Assembly (NCBI GenBank): GCA_002413265.1
Contig: DHWR01000310.1
Coordinates: 1-8,775, forward strand
Direction of reading: 5' to 3'
DNA: 8,775 nt
Source of the DNA: Chloroflexi bacterium UBA5177
Lineage (GTDB): Bacteria > Chloroflexota > UBA5177
A model generated the notes under the pieces. It was given only the letters and a program-made list of their open reading frames with translations, searched no databases and had not been told where the DNA came from. Position numbers and translations under genes: made by a program. Below, piece by piece: positions 6,331-8,775 of the stretch (position 1 is its first letter; each line of letters starts with the position of its first letter).

Positions 6331-6737
6331 ATGATCGTAGCCCGTGGTGATGTGTTCATCCAGCGACCAATCGAGGAGATCTTCGACTTTGTCGCGGATT
6401 CTCGGAATGAGCCGGGCTTGCTTCCCGGGGCAACACGAGTTGACAAGACGACCGATGGACCGATCGGCCAGGGCACGTGTTTCGAGGGCGAGTACGCGCG
6501 CGCCGGGACGGTCTCACTCGATAGCTTGTCGACTTCGAGCGGCCCTATAGCGTAACGTTCCGAGCCAAATCTCGCACCGTGAATTTCGACGATGCGGTGA
6601 CTCTGGCAACGGAAGGAACGGGTACACGCCTGCGGGCGACCATGGAGGCGTACCCACAAGGGTTCATGAAGGTCGTGGAGCCATTCATGGGCCGCTTCAT
6701 GCGCAATCAGTTCGAGGGGAACTGGAAGGTGTTTTAA
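6331..6737 (+). pseudogene. SRPBCC / polyketide cyclase-like gene with a frameshift
   Basis: ATG at 6331 (GAGGTG at 6321-6326 just upstream) begins a START/SRPBCC-fold protein: VFIQRPIEEIFDFVADSRNE (first strand and helix), then PGATRVDKTTDGPIGQGTCF. The frame ends prematurely at TAA 6553-6555. From about 6531 the same fold continues in another frame as DFERPYSVTFRAKSRTVNFD, then TRLRATMEAYPQGF, then a long C-terminal helix MKVVEPFMGRFMRNQFEGNW ending at TAA 6735-6737. That second frame has its own stop at 6522-6524, placing the lesion within 6525-6548; one lost G at the TCG/GAC junction (6530-6531) would restore a 135-residue protein of ordinary length. Family members bind hydrophobic ligands or act as cyclases; the ligand is unknown. 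The gene is either a recent pseudogene or carries a sequencing error. Confidence 0.78.
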
Positions 6738-6862
6738 TGACACGCTCGAGGCACAGGAATCCGGCACCGGCGCATAATGCTTCGCGCAGGGGCGGTTTCA
6801 GACGATGGGATTAGGCTAATAAGAGGCACTCCACGACAGGAATGCCTTGGGAGAGGTGTTCC

Positions 6863-7672
6863 ATGTTTAGGTTCCGAGCTGCTGCAGTGTTGATTGTGCT
6901 GACCATGGGTGTCCTAACGCTGCCTTCGGTGACGCCTGTTCATGCGGAAGTGAGCGGGCGAGGCATCGCAGCCGACGATAAGCAGGTCGCATCCGGGCGC
7001 GTGTCTTCAGTACTGACGGTTCGTCAGGCCCGGAAGAATTGCTATCCGATTTCCAACTTTAGAGAGGGCCGTCAAATCTGGGTGGTCGGCTACTTTCAAC
7101 GGGGACCGGTCACCAATGGGCCAACTCCCTTCGAAGGGTTTCTCTTCGATAGCCCCAAGGTTCGGCTGCACGGGCAGTGGCCACAAGATGCAGGGCTACT
7201 CATCGGCACCCCGTCCACGTTCGAAAACTCGCGACCTGTGGATGTGCCGTCGCTGCAACCGGGAGACCGCCTTCTCGTTCACGGAACCGTGGGATGCGCG
7301 GCCAACGCAGTCACCTTGATACTGGACAGCATTGAAGTGGTTCCTGATCCTTCGCTTCAAGTGCCGAGGCTCACTATTATCGAGCCGGCCGGACACCGCC
7401 TCTCCTTGCGATCCGCATGGATCCAGGCTCCGCACGGAATGACTCTGACGTACCGCTACAACTGCACAAGCGGCGTCTCTCGAATGGTCGTGGTGGTGGC
7501 GCCGAGCACGGTAGACTACGGCCCCATGTCGTCGAAGAACGTTCTGGCGAGGTTCTCGACTCGAATGGCTAAAAGCGGGAAGGGAAAGTTCTCCTACCCC
7601 AGAGACGGCGATTATGGGATTGCCGTGTCCGTCGCTCGCGCCTGCTCATGGACAATGCGGGCGAGCGGCTGA
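6863..7672 (+). CDS. Secreted protein of unknown function, two beta-rich domains
   Basis: This encodes a 269-residue exported protein. ATG at 6863 is chosen over 6842 because GGGAGAGG (6849-6856) precedes it at good spacing and a clean signal peptide follows (MFRFRAAAVLIVLTMG, cleavage near VHA-E, residue 28). Residues ~50-160 contain strands such as QIWVVGYFQRG, GFLFDS and GDRLLVHGTVG followed by LILDSIEVV, an order resembling an OB-type barrel; this is inference. Residues ~167-269 form a second beta-rich unit with YRYNC and the closing DYGIAVSVARACSW. Four cysteines (60, 145, 201, 261) fall in two pairs, one pair per domain, which suits disulfides outside the cell. I do not recognise the family. 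Upstream is the SRPBCC pseudogene, with a 125-bp gap. Confidence 0.7.
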   Translation: MFRFRAAAVLIVLTMGVLTLPSVTPVHAEVSGRGIAADDKQVASGRVSSVLTVRQARKNCYPISNFREGRQIWVVGYFQRGPVTNGPTPFEGFLFDSPKVRLHGQWPQDAGLLIGTPSTFENSRPVDVPSLQPGDRLLVHGTVGCAANAVTLILDSIEVVPDPSLQVPRLTIIEPAGHRLSLRSAWIQAPHGMTLTYRYNCTSGVSRMVVVVAPSTVDYGPMSSKNVLARFSTRMAKSGKGKFSYPRDGDYGIAVSVARACSWTMRASG

Positions 7673-7748
7673 CCGGCTCGCAGGCACGCCGAAAGCTCCA
7701 ACCGAGTAACTTTCGCACCCTGCAGCGCGTTCCACACGCCGACGAGCA

Positions 7749-8198
7749 ATGAAAAGTGTCAGCGTGAGCTACAGGAAGATCTTCCTCTTCTTCATTCCAG
7801 TAGCTCTAGCAGGTCTATCCGCCTGGCTTGCCTTCCGTCCTGAAGTCGCCAATCATTTTGGCTACGCACTTCCGTTCAAGAACGGTTTGACGTGTCGGAT
7901 TCATGTGCTGGGACGCGAGTACGACAACGACAGCCAGTGTCTGGGCATCGCTCAAACTCCCTGGATGAAGTGGTACGACGCCCGGAACCACGTGGCGGAA
8001 GGTGGAGGATGCGAGGCTCGTTCTGCCGTGTCTCGCACTTACCACGGAGGCCCGTCCAAGATCGGTGAGGTCTTCACGCTTCTCGGTCCATCCCACGCGA
8101 TAGAAGCGGCCACCTTCACCGAGGGATTGAACGCCGTGGTTCTTTATGTTCGGGACGGCGCGTGCTACCGGCCGTATTCACTGTCCGGTGGTCCGTAA
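7749..8198 (+). CDS. Small membrane-anchored or secreted protein, unknown function
   Basis: This 149-residue protein has a basic N-terminus and a hydrophobic helix at ~10-28 (KIFLFFIPVALAGLSAWLAF) without a convincing cleavage site, so it is probably an N-terminally anchored protein with an outside domain of about 120 residues. The exterior contains four cysteines (49, 64, 88, 139) and a high aromatic and glycine content. I recognise no family. The ATG at 7749 has only a weak GACGAG upstream. It lies 76 bp after the preceding secreted-protein gene in the same direction and could share its transcript. Confidence 0.65.
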   Translation: MKSVSVSYRKIFLFFIPVALAGLSAWLAFRPEVANHFGYALPFKNGLTCRIHVLGREYDNDSQCLGIAQTPWMKWYDARNHVAEGGGCEARSAVSRTYHGGPSKIGEVFTLLGPSHAIEAATFTEGLNAVVLYVRDGACYRPYSLSGGP

Positions 8199-8200
8199 AT

Positions 8201-8237
8201 GCCGGCGAGCGAGCTGTGAAGCTGCACGGCCGCCGGC
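8201..8237. terminator. Hairpin between convergent genes
   Basis: GCCGGCG (8201-8207) and CGCCGGC (8231-8237) are perfect 7-bp arms around a 23-nt interior that can itself pair AGCT with AGCT. It sits 2 bp beyond the stop of the small membrane protein and 20 bp from the nitrilase stop, so it could terminate from either side. No T tract follows. Confidence 0.4.
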
Positions 8238-8256
8238 TGAGTCGATTGGCGGCGGA

Positions 8257-8775
8257 CTAGGTGAGTACGGTTTCGACCTCGACTCGTTCGGCGGACTCGC
8301 CTTCAGAGATCCGAAGCATGGGGTGCTTGCCGCGGTGCACGATGAGCTCGAAAACGTCCGGGCGCGCGTAGTGGCCGGCCACGTCCAGCGATCGGTGGCC
8401 GCCGGCGGCTTTTCGGAGGTCTACGTCCGCGTAGAGGATCTCTTCTTTCTCGACTACGGGCCCAGCCAATATGGTTCCGTCGGGTCCGACGATGGCGCTG
8501 CCGCCCGGGTTTATCCACTCATCGGCGTCGGCGTAGAAGCGAGATCGAAGACCGTCCGGAATATCGGACCTCCGCATAGGAATGCAGCAGCCGATGACGT
8601 AGGTCCTGCCCTCGCGAGCGATATGTCGGAGCGTGGACGTCCAGCCGTCCCCCGTGTCCCAGGTGGAGGCGACGTAGAGCTCGGTCCCCCAGGCGTACAT
8701 GGCGTAGCGGGCAAGCGGCATGTAGTTTTCCCAGCAGATGAGGCCGCCAAGGGTGCCGATCGAGGTATCGTAGGC
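8257..8775 (-). CDS. Nitrilase-family carbon-nitrogen hydrolase, C-terminal half (runs off right edge)
   Basis: The visible 172 residues are the C-terminal half of a nitrilase. The catalytic Cys is at 8734-8736 (complement) within [20 protein letters not shown], the invariant CWEN nucleophile block of true nitrilases and cyanide hydratases rather than amidases. Downstream are [25 protein letters not shown] with [18 protein letters not shown] and [11 protein letters not shown], all family hallmarks in the right order. The Glu and Lys of the catalytic triad and the real start lie beyond 8775; about 150 residues are missing. The frame stays open from the edge down to TAG at 8257-8259, so the ATG at 8719-8721 is internal. 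It would hydrolyse organic nitriles to the acid plus ammonia in the cytoplasm; the substrate cannot be inferred. Confidence 0.93.
   Translation of the reverse strand, partial: AYDTSIGTLGGLICWENYMPLARYAMYAWGTELYVASTWDTGDGWTSTLRHIAREGRTYVIGCCIPMRRSDIPDGLRSRFYADADEWINPGGSAIVGPDGTILAGPVVEKEEILYADVDLRKAAGGHRSLDVAGHYARPDVFELIVHRGKHPMLRISEGESAERVEVETVLT

Noticed and set aside
6201..6767. 188-codon minus-strand open frame
   Set aside because: It is antisense to the SRPBCC coding sequence, whose two frames carry clear fold motifs.

Overview
The window comes from a GC-rich bacterial chromosome. An ECF sigma factor overlaps a large single-pass membrane partner with an extracytoplasmic domain, and the window also holds several orphan secreted proteins, an MbfA-like VIT transporter domain and many decayed single genes. 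That combination fits a soil or sediment Chloroflexota, Dormibacterota or related high-GC lineage. This is an impression from gene style; no rRNA or other marker is present to fix the taxonomy.

Layout, left to right. (1) Positions 1-~130, minus strand, hold a fragment resembling a group II intron reverse transcriptase that runs off the left edge. (2) 302-2141 is a two-gene operon: an ECF sigma factor and its probable membrane-anchored anti-sigma partner, overlapping by 17 bp and followed by a long hairpin at 2169-2220. (3) 2277-3389 holds two damaged genes on the plus strand: an N-terminally truncated DUF2268-type zinc protease and a 2H-phosphoesterase (2'-5' RNA ligase-like) gene split by an in-frame TAG and a frameshift. 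A perfect 20-bp-stem hairpin (3381-3426) closes this block and faces a convergent secreted-protein gene (3519-3983, minus). (4) 3984-4311 is non-coding and carries three tandem copies of a 23-bp unit that looks like an insertion-sequence end or operator array. (5) 4312-4854 encodes a stand-alone VIT1/MbfA-type iron or manganese transporter domain. (6) 5063-5731 encodes a secreted NTF2-like protein, convergent with a VOC/glyoxalase-fold gene (5765-6193, minus). The VOC gene is divergent from a frameshifted SRPBCC gene (6331-6737). (7) 6863-7672 and 7749-8198 are two secreted or membrane-anchored proteins of unknown function. (8) 8257-8775, minus, is the C-terminal half of a nitrilase whose catalytic Cys is visible.

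Apart from the sigma/anti-sigma pair, I see no functional pathway linking these genes. The region reads as an accessory, gene-decay neighbourhood: single-gene transcription units in alternating orientation, relics of mobile elements and at least two clear frameshifts. Since both frameshifts could be single- or double-base indels, sequencing or assembly error must be excluded before calling them biological. I found no CRISPR array, tRNA, rRNA or convincing undescribed multi-gene system. The most informative oddities are the sigma/anti-sigma pair with its unusual periplasmic and C-terminal domains, the VIT domain lacking its ferritin-like half, the 23-bp tandem repeats and the decayed genes.
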